From the NCBI RefSeq assembly GCF_900187305.1, contig NZ_LT906434.1, positions 2,232,001-2,296,000 on the forward strand: 64,000 bases of DNA, written 5' to 3'. The position numbers and the translations under genes were made by a program. A model generated the notes under the pieces. The model had not been told where the DNA came from and searched no databases. It saw only the letters and a program-made list of their open reading frames with translations. This document shows positions 56,345-64,000 of this stretch, piece after piece. The stretch's first letter is position 1. Each line of letters opens with the position of its first letter. The stretch comes from Neisseria zoodegmatis (GTDB lineage: Bacteria; Pseudomonadota; Gammaproteobacteria; Burkholderiales; Neisseriaceae).

Positions 56345-57778
56345 TTAATGTGAAGTATCGTTTTCGGTGTAGCGTTTCAAACCGCCACCCAAGGCTTTAT
56401 ACAAATCAGCCAGATTTTCCAATCGGGTTCTTTCGATACTGAGCAAGGCAGTATCCGCGCCATAGCTGCTGCGCTCGGCGTCCAACAAATCCAGAGCGCT
56501 GGATACGCCGTGTTTGTAACGCAGGCGAACCAAGCGTAAGTAGTCGGCATAAGACTTGCCTTGTTTCGCGGCGGCGGCATAGCGTTTGTCCAGTTGCTCC
56601 CGCGCCACCAAAGCATTGGAAACATCGCGGAAGGCATTTTGGACGGCAGCTTCGTAGTTCACCACCTGAATCTGCTTGCGGATTTTGGCCGCATCCAAAT
56701 TGGCCTTATTGCTGCCCCAGTTGAAAATCGGCAGGTTGATTGACGGAGCAAACGCCCAAGTGCTGTTGCCGCCTTGAAACAAGCCGCTCAGCTCGGTCGA
56801 ACCCGTGCCGACGGTGCCGGTCAGCCTGATACTGGGAAAAAACGCCGCGCGCGCCGCACCGATATTGGCATCGGCCTGCTTGAGCGCATATTCGGCAGCA
56901 CGGATATCGGGGCGGTTGAGCAACACATCGGCGGTCAAACCCGCAGGCAGCTTGCTGATTTTATATTGCTTGCTTAACGGCAAGCCTTCAGGCAAATCAT
57001 CGGGAAGCTGACGGTTGAGCAACACGGCCAAAGCATTGCGGGCTTGCTCCCTGCTTTGTACCGCTGCTTCATAATCAGCCTGAGCCGCTGCAATCAATGC
57101 TTCCTGCTGGCGCACATCTACGGCGGAAATCACGCCGGCTTTGTGTTTCAGCTGGGTCAGCTTATAGGTTTGCTCGCGCGTTTTGAGCACGTTTTGCGCC
57201 AGCTTCATGCTCTCTTCCGCATAACGCTCGTTGAAATAGGCTTTGGCCACCGAAGCAATCAGGCTCAAATGTGCCGAATCGCGTGCCGCCGCACTATCGA
57301 AATAGCCTTGCTTGGCGGCTTCCGCCGTGCTGCGCACTTTGCCGAACAAATCGATTTCATAAGCCGTAATCCCCAGCCCGACCGTATAAGACGAAGCCAC
57401 CATCGAACGGCCCGTCGCGCTCAAATCTTCGGCCACCCGCGCCCGCGAACCTGTGCCGGAAGCGTTGATGCCGGGCAGTTGGTCGGCGCGGGCAATCATA
57501 TATTGTTTGCGCACCGCTTCGGCATTGAGTGCCGCCGCACGCAAATCGGTGTTGCGCTCGAGCGCAATCTCAATCAAACGGTGCAGACGCGGGTCGGCAA
57601 AATAATCCTGCCAGCCCAACGAGGCCGCCTGAATTCCGGTTTCGGGGTTTTGGTCGTATTTGAAAGTTTCCGGCACGCTCACTTGCGGCTGCTCGTACTT
57701 GGGTATCATGGTACAGGCCGACAAGGCAAAAACCACGGCAGCCGCACCCAAAGCGGGTTTGAAATGAAATATCGTCAT
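56345..57778 (-). CDS. mtrE: Outer-membrane efflux channel MtrE
   Basis: 477-residue TolC-like lipoprotein. Lipobox LSAC (Cys22, FALSACTM), then two outer-membrane efflux protein repeats (KVRSTAEAAKQGYFDSAAARDS and the second half from ~270). Exports hydrophobic agents, bile salts, antimicrobial peptides and macrolides with MtrC and MtrD. Starts 3 bases after the mtrD stop. Slightly longer than gonococcal MtrE (467). No truncation seen. Confidence 0.95.
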   Translation of the reverse strand: MTIFHFKPALGAAAVVFALSACTMIPKYEQPQVSVPETFKYDQNPETGIQAASLGWQDYFADPRLHRLIEIALERNTDLRAAALNAEAVRKQYMIARADQLPGINASGTGSRARVAEDLSATGRSMVASSYTVGLGITAYEIDLFGKVRSTAEAAKQGYFDSAAARDSAHLSLIASVAKAYFNERYAEESMKLAQNVLKTREQTYKLTQLKHKAGVISAVDVRQQEALIAAAQADYEAAVQSREQARNALAVLLNRQLPDDLPEGLPLSKQYKISKLPAGLTADVLLNRPDIRAAEYALKQADANIGAARAAFFPSIRLTGTVGTGSTELSGLFQGGNSTWAFAPSINLPIFNWGSNKANLDAAKIRKQIQVVNYEAAVQNAFRDVSNALVAREQLDKRYAAAAKQGKSYADYLRLVRLRYKHGVSSALDLLDAERSSYGADTALLSIERTRLENLADLYKALGGGLKRYTENDTSH

Positions 57779-57781
57779 GTT

Positions 57782-60700
57782 TTAATCCTTGTCTTCGTGC
57801 AGCATACGCTTTTCTTCTTCGGTCAACTCGGCGCCTGCTTCGGCATCGGCCACATATTTATCCACCAGTTCCGGCGTCATGCCCGCACCGGCGGCATGCA
57901 GTTTGGCACGCTCCATTTGGCGCGGGCTGTCTTTAAACAGCTTGCGCACCACCACAAAGAACAGCGGCACAAAAAACACCGACAGCAGCGTACCGATCAA
58001 CATGCCCCAAAAAACGGTCGTACCGATGGCGCGCTGGCTGGCCGAGCTGGCTCCGGAAGCGATATACAGCGGCACCACGCCCAAAATAAAGGCAAACGAT
58101 GTCATGATAATCGGACGGAAACGAAGATGTGCCGCCGCCAATGCCGATTCCAACGCACTCTTGCCCTGCGCCTGCAAATCTTTGGCAAACTCGATAATCA
58201 GAATAGCGTTTTTCGCACTCAAACCAATCACGGTAATCAAACCGACTCGGAAATAAATGTCGTTGAGGTAAGACGGCGGCGCACCGAACAGGCCGTTAAA
58301 CAAGTTGCGCCCGCTCACGCCCAGCACAACGCCTAAGAAACCCAAAGGCACCACCAAAATCACCGCCAGCGGAATCGACCAGCTCTCGTAAAGCGCGGCC
58401 AACACCAAGAACACGGCGATAATCGCAAACGCATACAGCATAGCCGTTTGCGCACCGCCTCTAACCTCTTCGCGGGATTGGCCGTCCCACTCGAGGCTGT
58501 AACCCTGCATTTCATCCACCATGCGTTGCACTTCGGCCATCACTTCGCCCGATGAATAACCGCTTGCGGCCGCACCGCTGATTTTCATCGCAGGATAGCC
58601 GTTAAAGCGCACACTCTGCTCCATACCGGTTTGCCATGACACGCTGGCGACGGTAGAAAGCGGCACGGCCACGCCCTGACTGTTCGGCACGGTCAAAGCC
58701 AGAATATCCGCAGGCTGCATACGCGCAGACGCATCTGCCTGCACAATCACGCGCTGCAAACGGCCGTTGTTCGGGAAGTCATTCACATAAGAAGAACCGA
58801 TGGCCGTGGCCAATACCGAACGGATGGCGGAGAAATTCACGCCTTGTGCGGCAGCGGCCTGACGGTCGATTTCGATACGCAACTGCGGCGCATCTTCCAA
58901 ACCGGAGGCGCGGATGTTGGCAGCGTCAAACATAGGATTTTGGCGCATTTTGCCAATTAACTCGTTGCGTTTGGCCAACAACGCCTGATGACCTGCATTG
59001 TTGCGGTCTTGCAGATACATCTCAAAACCGGAGCTGGTACCCAATTCCATAATGGCAGGCGGATTCATCACCAAAGCAAAGCCGTCGCGCACGCTGCCCA
59101 TCAGCGCGCCGGTAATCTTACCGGCTACTGCCGAAGCACCGCTGCCGGGATCGGTACGCTCTTTCCAGTCTTTCAAGGTCACAAAACCAAAACCCATGTT
59201 TTGACCGGAACCGGCAAAGCTGAAGCCCGACACACCGATGAAGTTTTCCACTTCCGGCATAGACGTAATCACTTGATTCGCAACAGCCAGCGTAGCATCG
59301 GTACGCTCTTTCGTCGCACCCGAAGGCAGCTGCACCATCATCATCAGACTGCCCTGATCTTCAGTCGGCAAAAACGAGGTAGGAATACGCGTAAACACCC
59401 ATGCAGCCACGCCCGCCAGCGCCAAATACACCACCATCATGCGCACTGATCGGCGCAACAATTTGGCAACCCAGCTTTCGTAACGGTGGGTGCCGTCTGA
59501 AAACTTACGGTTGAACCAGCCGAAGAAGCCTTTCTTCTCAGCATGATGGCCTTTGGGAATCTGCTTGAGCAAAGTGGCGCATAAAGCGGGCGTCAGCGTT
59601 AGGGCGAAAAATGCCGAGAACGCAATCGCAATCGCCATCGTAACGGCAAACTGGCGGTAAATATTACCGGTGGCGCCGCTAAACATCGCCAACGGCACAA
59701 ACACCGACACCAATACCGCCGTAATACCGATTACCGCTCCCGAAATTTGGCTCATGGCTTTTTTGGTGGCCTCAACCGGCGGCAGTCCTTCTTCGGCCAT
59801 AATCCGCTCGACGTTTTCCACCACCACGATGGCATCATCGACCACAATACCGATCACCAACACCATCGCAAACATGGTCAGCACGTTGATCGACATACCC
59901 AAATACCAAATCGAGGCAAACGCGCCCAATAGGGAAATCGGCACCACGATGGTCGGAATCAAGGTATAGCGGATGTTTTGCAGGAACAAGAACATCACCA
60001 CAAACACCAGCAGCATGGCTTCCAACAATGTGTGTACCACTTTCTCAATAGAAATGCCGACGAATTTTGACGTGTCGTAAGGAGCCGACCACTTCATATC
60101 ATTGGGGAAATAGCGTTGCAGCTGCTCCATTTTTTCGCGCACCGCCGTCGCTGTGGCCATAGCGTTACCGCTGTTGGAAAGCATCACCGCCATACCCACG
60201 GAAGGCTGCCCGTTCAAACGGGTGGACGTGCCGTAGTTTTGGCTGCCCAATTCGATACGGGCAACATCTTTCAGATAAACATTGGCACCGCCGGTGGTCG
60301 AGCGCAGAATAATGTTGCCGAACTCTTCAGGCGTACTCAATTGCCCTTGCGCCGTAATCGTGGCCGTAATGGTCTGCCCCTGCGGCGCGGGCAAATCGCC
60401 CATCGTGCCGACGGAAAGCTGTGCGTTTTGACTGCTGATGGCAGACGACACATCGGCAAAAGAAAGGTTGAAGTTTTGCAGCTTTTTCGGGTCAACCCAC
60501 ACGCGCATGGCTCGTTGCGAACCAAACAAGCGGGCTTCGCCTACGCCTTCCACACGCTGGATTTCCGGCCTGATGTTGCGCTCCACATAATCGGCAATAT
60601 CTTCCGTGCTCATGGTTTCAGACGACATCATCAATACCATCAGGAAGTTGGCTTGCGATTTGGAAACGGTAACACCGTTTTGCTGCACGGCAGCCGGCAA

Positions 60701-61051
60701 AAGTGCCGTGATTTCAGAGAGTTTGTTTTGCACTTCTACCTGTGCCAAATCCTCATCGGTTTCCGGCGTAAAAACCAAGCTGACCGAACCGCCGCCGCTG
60801 GATGTGGCATTGGTGGTCATGTAGTCCAAACCTTCCACGCCGTTCATGCTGCGTTCGATAACGGCCAACACGCTGTCTTCCATGACCTGCGCGGAAGCGC
60901 CGGGGTAAACGGCCGACAAAGTAATCTTCGGCGCACCCACGGAAGGATATTGCGACACCGGCAAACTTCTGATGCCGATCACACCGGCAATAATCACAAA
61001 TATCGCGATCACCCATGCAAAAATCGGGCGGTCAATAAAAAATTTAGCCAT
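57782..61051 (-). CDS. mtrD: RND multidrug efflux transporter MtrD
   Basis: 1089-residue inner-membrane proton antiporter, 12 membrane segments, two large periplasmic loops. Starts MAKFFIDRPIFAWVIAIFVI. Proton-relay aspartates lie in MVLVIGIVVDDAIVVVENVERI. FFGW-type linker between halves contains a DUS in frame (FSDGT). The C-terminal tail is longer and acidic compared with gonococcal MtrD (1067 residues). Begins 9 bases after mtrC. Confidence 0.97.
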   Translation of the reverse strand: MAKFFIDRPIFAWVIAIFVIIAGVIGIRSLPVSQYPSVGAPKITLSAVYPGASAQVMEDSVLAVIERSMNGVEGLDYMTTNATSSGGGSVSLVFTPETDEDLAQVEVQNKLSEITALLPAAVQQNGVTVSKSQANFLMVLMMSSETMSTEDIADYVERNIRPEIQRVEGVGEARLFGSQRAMRVWVDPKKLQNFNLSFADVSSAISSQNAQLSVGTMGDLPAPQGQTITATITAQGQLSTPEEFGNIILRSTTGGANVYLKDVARIELGSQNYGTSTRLNGQPSVGMAVMLSNSGNAMATATAVREKMEQLQRYFPNDMKWSAPYDTSKFVGISIEKVVHTLLEAMLLVFVVMFLFLQNIRYTLIPTIVVPISLLGAFASIWYLGMSINVLTMFAMVLVIGIVVDDAIVVVENVERIMAEEGLPPVEATKKAMSQISGAVIGITAVLVSVFVPLAMFSGATGNIYRQFAVTMAIAIAFSAFFALTLTPALCATLLKQIPKGHHAEKKGFFGWFNRKFSDGTHRYESWVAKLLRRSVRMMVVYLALAGVAAWVFTRIPTSFLPTEDQGSLMMMVQLPSGATKERTDATLAVANQVITSMPEVENFIGVSGFSFAGSGQNMGFGFVTLKDWKERTDPGSGASAVAGKITGALMGSVRDGFALVMNPPAIMELGTSSGFEMYLQDRNNAGHQALLAKRNELIGKMRQNPMFDAANIRASGLEDAPQLRIEIDRQAAAAQGVNFSAIRSVLATAIGSSYVNDFPNNGRLQRVIVQADASARMQPADILALTVPNSQGVAVPLSTVASVSWQTGMEQSVRFNGYPAMKISGAAASGYSSGEVMAEVQRMVDEMQGYSLEWDGQSREEVRGGAQTAMLYAFAIIAVFLVLAALYESWSIPLAVILVVPLGFLGVVLGVSGRNLFNGLFGAPPSYLNDIYFRVGLITVIGLSAKNAILIIEFAKDLQAQGKSALESALAAAHLRFRPIIMTSFAFILGVVPLYIASGASSASQRAIGTTVFWGMLIGTLLSVFFVPLFFVVVRKLFKDSPRQMERAKLHAAGAGMTPELVDKYVADAEAGAELTEEEKRMLHEDKD

Positions 61052-61060
61052 TGCCGCTCC

Positions 61061-62320
61061 TTATTTCGCCGCAGAAGCCGGTTTGGCTTGAGAGGCCGTC
61101 TGAACACCTGAAGCGGCGGCAGGTTCTTGCGCGGCAGGCTGAGTCCATTCTTTCGGCGTCACTTTTTTGGCCTGCATCATGCCGGCAATCGATGTGCCGT
61201 CCACAATCACTTGATCACCTGCCTTGAGGCCGTCTGAAATAATCCAGTTGCTGCCCTGCTGCTGTTCGACTTTAACCACACGCGGTTCCATACCGCCCTG
61301 TGCGTTAACGATCATCACGGTATCTTTCTCACCGCGCGTTACCGCCTGTTGGGGCACGACAAACACGTTATCCATATCCGCCAACGGCAGGCTCACGCGC
61401 ACATACAGGCCGGAAAGCAGGATATTGTCGGGATTCGGCACTTCGGCGCGCAAAGTAACCTGCCCGGTGGTTTCATTCACCGTCGGATCGGCAAACAGCA
61501 AGCGGCCTTTGTGGCCGTACACCTTGCCGTTTTCCAGCTTGATATCAACAGCCACCGCACCATTCACCGCTTTCATATTGCCGTCTGCAATATTCTGGCG
61601 CAGCTGCATGATGTCGGTGGCAGACTGGGTCACATTCACATACATCGGATTGGTTTGGCGGATGGTCGCCAATTTCACGCCGCCGCTGGGGCTGACTAAA
61701 GTGCCTTCGGAAACAAATGATTGGCTGATAAAGCCGGAGATGGGCGCGGTGATGCGGGAATAGTTCACATTAATCTGTGCGGAACGGATGGCCGCCTTAG
61801 CTGATTTCACGCCTGCTTCGGCAGAGCGTTTCGCCGCCAGCGCCGCATCGTATTCCTGCTTGCTGATGGCATCGGCCTGCACCAATGGTTTATAGCGCGT
61901 AATGTCGGCATCGGCTTTCGCCAAAGATGCTTGTGCGGATGCCAGCTGCGCCCGCGCACTTTCCAAAGATGCGGCATACACCGCGTCGTCCAACTGATAA
62001 AGCGGCTGTCCGGCACGCACATAGCTGCCCTCTTGGAACAACCGCTTTTTAATGATGCCGCCTACTTGGGGCATAATGTCCGCAGAACGGTGCGATTCCA
62101 ACCGCCCCGGCAGCTCCGTGGCAATCGTTACCTGCTGAGGCTGCACCGTCACCACGCCCACCACCGGCGGGGGCGCTTCTTTTTGAGCCGCAGCCGCAGG
62201 TTTGCCCGCTGCCGCCTTTTCCTCTTTGCCTTTGCCGCCGCATGCCGACAAGGCCAATGCCGTTGCCGCAGCCAAAGCGGCCAGCCGTATTGTTTTTATT
62301 TTATAAGTATGATTAACCAT
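61061..62320 (-). CDS. mtrC: Membrane fusion lipoprotein MtrC
   Basis: 419 residues. Lipobox LSAC (ALALSACGGKGK), then lipoyl/barrel-sandwich and alpha-hairpin domains (VGGIIKKRLFQEGSYVRAGQPLYQLDD; LESARAQLASAQASLAKADADI) and the beta-barrel (MYVNVTQSATDIMQLRQNI). Joins MtrD to MtrE. A DUS is read in frame near the C-terminus (IISDGL) and another in the tail (VQTASQ). First gene of mtrCDE, divergent from mtrR. Confidence 0.96.
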   Translation of the reverse strand: MVNHTYKIKTIRLAALAAATALALSACGGKGKEEKAAAGKPAAAAQKEAPPPVVGVVTVQPQQVTIATELPGRLESHRSADIMPQVGGIIKKRLFQEGSYVRAGQPLYQLDDAVYAASLESARAQLASAQASLAKADADITRYKPLVQADAISKQEYDAALAAKRSAEAGVKSAKAAIRSAQINVNYSRITAPISGFISQSFVSEGTLVSPSGGVKLATIRQTNPMYVNVTQSATDIMQLRQNIADGNMKAVNGAVAVDIKLENGKVYGHKGRLLFADPTVNETTGQVTLRAEVPNPDNILLSGLYVRVSLPLADMDNVFVVPQQAVTRGEKDTVMIVNAQGGMEPRVVKVEQQQGSNWIISDGLKAGDQVIVDGTSIAGMMQAKKVTPKEWTQPAAQEPAAASGVQTASQAKPASAAK

Positions 62321-62471
62321 TATTATCCTGTCTTTCCGGTATTGAATATGATGTTTTTCATCAAGAAAATCTGTTGCCGAATTCTGCCGTCATCTTTAGA
62401 TGGCAACGTGCGGTTACAGTCTTTTTCCGCACAGAAAAAGGCACAATATCAGCATATTAACAACTGGCGAA

Positions 62472-62515
62472 ATTATACATACACTGTTGCATGTTAAAAA
62501 GTTCTTTCTTATAAT
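62472..62515. promoter_or_regulatory. Overlapping divergent promoters of mtrR and mtrCDE
   Basis: Forward, toward mtrR: TTGCAT (62,487-62,492), 17-base spacer, TATAAT (62,510-62,515). Reverse, toward mtrC: TTTTTA (62,500-62,495), 17-base spacer, TATAAT (62,477-62,472). The two promoters share about 20 bases, as in gonococcus, so RNA polymerase competes and MtrR can repress from here. The spacer contains the run GTTAAAAAGTTCTTTCT, where gonococcal single-base deletions raise mtrCDE. Confidence 0.75.
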
Positions 62516-62554
62516 CACCCAAAAAATTTACAAAAAATAACTTCCTTCACTGCC

Positions 62555-63193
62555 ATGAGAAAAACCAAAACCGAAGCCTTGAAAACGCGCGAACACCTGA
62601 TGCTCGCCGCCTTAGATACTTTCTACGAAAAAGGCGTTTCGCGCGCCTCTCTTAACGAAATCGCCCAAAACGCCGGCGTAACCCGCGGTGCTCTGTATTG
62701 GCATTTCAAAAACAAAGAAGACCTTTTCGATGCCCTGTTCCATCGCTTATTCGACGAAGCCCGCTCGCATCTCGAAAAAGACTTAAACAACGACGCCGCC
62801 AACATGCGCGAGAGCATGCACACCAGCCTGCTCAATATGTTTCAACGCATGGAAAACGATCCCGTCCACCACAAGTTTTGCAACATCCTTTTTCTTAAGT
62901 GCGAACACACCGAGCAAAACCAAACCATCGTGGCCGTTATCCACAAATACCAAAGCATGTGGAACGAGTTGCTCAGCGCCGTGCTGGCACAGTGCATCAA
63001 ACAAAAATCGCTGCCCGAAAACCTCGACATCCAAGCAGCCGTGATTTACTTTAAAGCCGCGATCGACGGCCTGCTGTACCAATGGCTGCTCAACCCGCAA
63101 CGGCTGGATTTACAAACCATCGGCCCGCGTTTTGCCGAAACCATCTTCGGCGCGCTCGAACACTGCACGACTTTGCATCAAACGCCTGCTTAA
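62555..63193 (+). CDS. mtrR: TetR-family repressor MtrR
   Basis: 212 residues. N-terminal helix-turn-helix RASLNEIAQNAGVTRGALYWHFKNKEDLF (~29-57), then an all-helical ligand domain with QWLLNPQRLDL. Represses mtrCDE from the shared intergenic region and senses hydrophobic ligands in its C-terminal pocket. Intact open frame with no truncation, and A39/G45-equivalent positions read normally (AG in QNAGVTRGA). Size close to gonococcal MtrR (210). Confidence 0.95.
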   Translation: MRKTKTEALKTREHLMLAALDTFYEKGVSRASLNEIAQNAGVTRGALYWHFKNKEDLFDALFHRLFDEARSHLEKDLNNDAANMRESMHTSLLNMFQRMENDPVHHKFCNILFLKCEHTEQNQTIVAVIHKYQSMWNELLSAVLAQCIKQKSLPENLDIQAAVIYFKAAIDGLLYQWLLNPQRLDLQTIGPRFAETIFGALEHCTTLHQTPA

Positions 63194-63236
63194 GCTGAAA
63201 CATACTTTCTCTTAGCACAGAACCAAAGCCATGAAA

Positions 63237-63281
63237 AAAGGCCGTCTGAAAACGCTACACACGCTTTTTCAGACGGCCTTT
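63237..63281. terminator. Inverted DUS pair after mtrR
   Basis: AAAGGCCGTCTGAAAA and its complement separated by ~14 bases, between the convergent mtrR and RDD genes. A-run and T-run flanks let it work in both directions. Confidence 0.8.
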
Positions 63282-63303
63282 AAGTTCTAATCAATGTTGT
63301 CAA

Positions 63304-63723
63304 TTAACGGGTATGCACCACAACCGTACCGGCCATTTTATCGTGCCAACCCTGCTTCTCAATATCCAATGCGACCCAGATATAGCCAAGCATCAATACC
63401 ATTCCTGAAACAATGTAGCCGACATAGCGGATAAACGACTGCCCGAGGCTAATATCTTCGCCCGTTTTCGCATCTACGATTTTCAGGCCGAGCAGCATTT
63501 TTCCCGGCGTGGCAGACCTTTTTACCCAAAAACCAATGGTAAACAGCAACGGAAAAATATAGTTCAAAACAATATCCGCCGTACCCAAAGGTGCTATTGT
63601 TTCAGTGATGAAATATTCTTCGCCGTAAATCAGATACAGCAAAGGCAGAATAATTGCTAATAGAATCAAGGCATCGATCAAGCTGGCTGCCACACGAATC
63701 CAAAATCCGGCGTATTTCATCAT
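63304..63723 (-). CDS. RDD-family membrane protein
   Basis: 139 residues with three membrane segments: AGFWIRVAASLIDALILLAIILPL, the RDD signature (Arg then Asp in the first helix, R9 and D17), then IVLNYIFPLLFTIGFWVKRSATPGKMLLGLKIVDAKTG and RYVGYIVSGMVLMLGYIWV. Function uncertain; some RDD proteins are Na+/H+ antiporters. Ends with GTVVVHTR. Confidence 0.85.
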   Translation of the reverse strand: MMKYAGFWIRVAASLIDALILLAIILPLLYLIYGEEYFITETIAPLGTADIVLNYIFPLLFTIGFWVKRSATPGKMLLGLKIVDAKTGEDISLGQSFIRYVGYIVSGMVLMLGYIWVALDIEKQGWHDKMAGTVVVHTR

Positions 63724-63776
63724 TGCTTCCTTTCTCTTCTCTCATATCGGCGCATTGCCACTGTTTATTTGTCCAA

Positions 63777-63805
63777 AGGCCGTCTGAAAAGTTTTCAGAC
63801 GGCCT
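63777..63805. terminator. Inverted DUS pair after fba
   Basis: AGGCCGTCTGAAAA and its complement around a 1-base centre, followed by CTTTT; 25 bases after the fba stop on the reverse strand. Confidence 0.75.
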
Positions 63806-63829
63806 CTTTTAGTAAAATATCAGATTGAT

Positions 63830-64000
63830 TTATCTTACAATTTGATTCAATTCGCCTTTGGCATAGCGGGTAGCCATTTTTTCCAGCGATACCGGTTTGA
63901 TTTTAGAAGCCTGACCTTCGCAACCGAACGCCACATAGCGGTCAATACAGATTTGCTTCATAGCTTCTACGGTTTTGGCCAAATATTTGCGCGGGTCGAA
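63830..64000 (-). CDS. fba: Fructose-bisphosphate aldolase class II, C-terminus
   Basis: Only the last 56 codons are in the window: FDPRKYLAKTVEAMKQICID, then RYVAFGCEGQASKIKPVSL and EKMATRYAKGELNQIVR, stop TAA at 63,832-63,830. This tail is the characteristic end of class II aldolases in Neisseria (zinc-dependent, gluconeogenesis and glycolysis). The start and active site are beyond the right edge. Confidence 0.93.
   Translation of the reverse strand, partial: FDPRKYLAKTVEAMKQICIDRYVAFGCEGQASKIKPVSLEKMATRYAKGELNQIVR

Noticed and set aside
57044..58336. 430-codon forward ORF opposite mtrE/mtrD
   Set aside because: His/Arg/Gln-rich shadow of mtrD and mtrE; no RBS or domain.

Overview
The window is a chromosomal segment of a Neisseria species. 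The DNA uptake sequence AGGCCGTCTGAA (the AG-DUS variant used by many commensal neisseriae) is scattered throughout, often as inverted pairs behind genes. Several gene arrangements also point to Neisseria: mtrCDE divergent from mtrR, an extracytoplasmic sigma factor with a zinc anti-sigma factor at the end of a DUF692/DUF2063 locus, a double-domain cytochrome c5, and ptsN-hprK-rapZ. I cannot name the species. Apart from a few small repeats and one AT-rich ORF, the region is ordinary core genome with high coding density. It is cut through ilvI at the left end and through fba at the right end.

Layout. 1-8.1 kb: 3' part of ilvI, tRNA-Arg, membrane-anchored cytochrome c5, gabD-type aldehyde dehydrogenase, a cNMP/CBS/DUF294 regulator with a DnaQ-like exonuclease, tRNA-Leu. 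8.4-14.5 kb: Sco copper chaperone, hisG, a NYN-LOTUS protein and hisD, then a small membrane protein and a nitronate monooxygenase bracketed by two inverted copies of a ~140 bp terminal-inverted-repeat element. 14.5-20.6 kb: potGHI polyamine transporter, darP/pmbA divergent pair, DUF4124 protein. 20.8-29.6 kb: guaB, eno-ftsB, ptsN-hprK-rapZ, a YlqF-type GTPase, two paralogous small lipoproteins, and an AT-rich ORF that looks frameshifted in an A7 tract. 29.6-34.4 kb: scpB, rluB, tgt, dgt. 34.5-40.7 kb: an ATP-grasp gene whose 3' end is scrambled by a 133 bp tandem triplication, a pseudoazurin, and an iron-type ABC transporter with two substrate-binding proteins behind a Fur-box-like site. 40.8-51.9 kb: rho, a Kef-type antiporter, tRNA-Val and tRNA-Asp, rdgB, paired small membrane proteins, hemW, a giant DUF2339 membrane protein. 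52-56 kb: a copper/redox-type RiPP locus. 56.3-64 kb: mtrCDE/mtrR, an RDD protein, and the 3' end of fba.

The most interesting locus is 52,088-56,059. Read leftward it encodes a DoxX membrane protein, two precursor peptides packed with EGKCG repeats (one with a lipobox, one with an ordinary signal peptide), a DUF692 multinuclear iron oxidase, its DUF2063 partner, an ECF sigma factor and a ZAS-type anti-sigma factor. This matches the known MNIO/bufferin (Haemophilus hvfABC-like) class of copper-binding modified peptides. The pairing of a lipid-anchored and a soluble substrate, together with the sigma/anti-sigma pair, is the part most worth testing.
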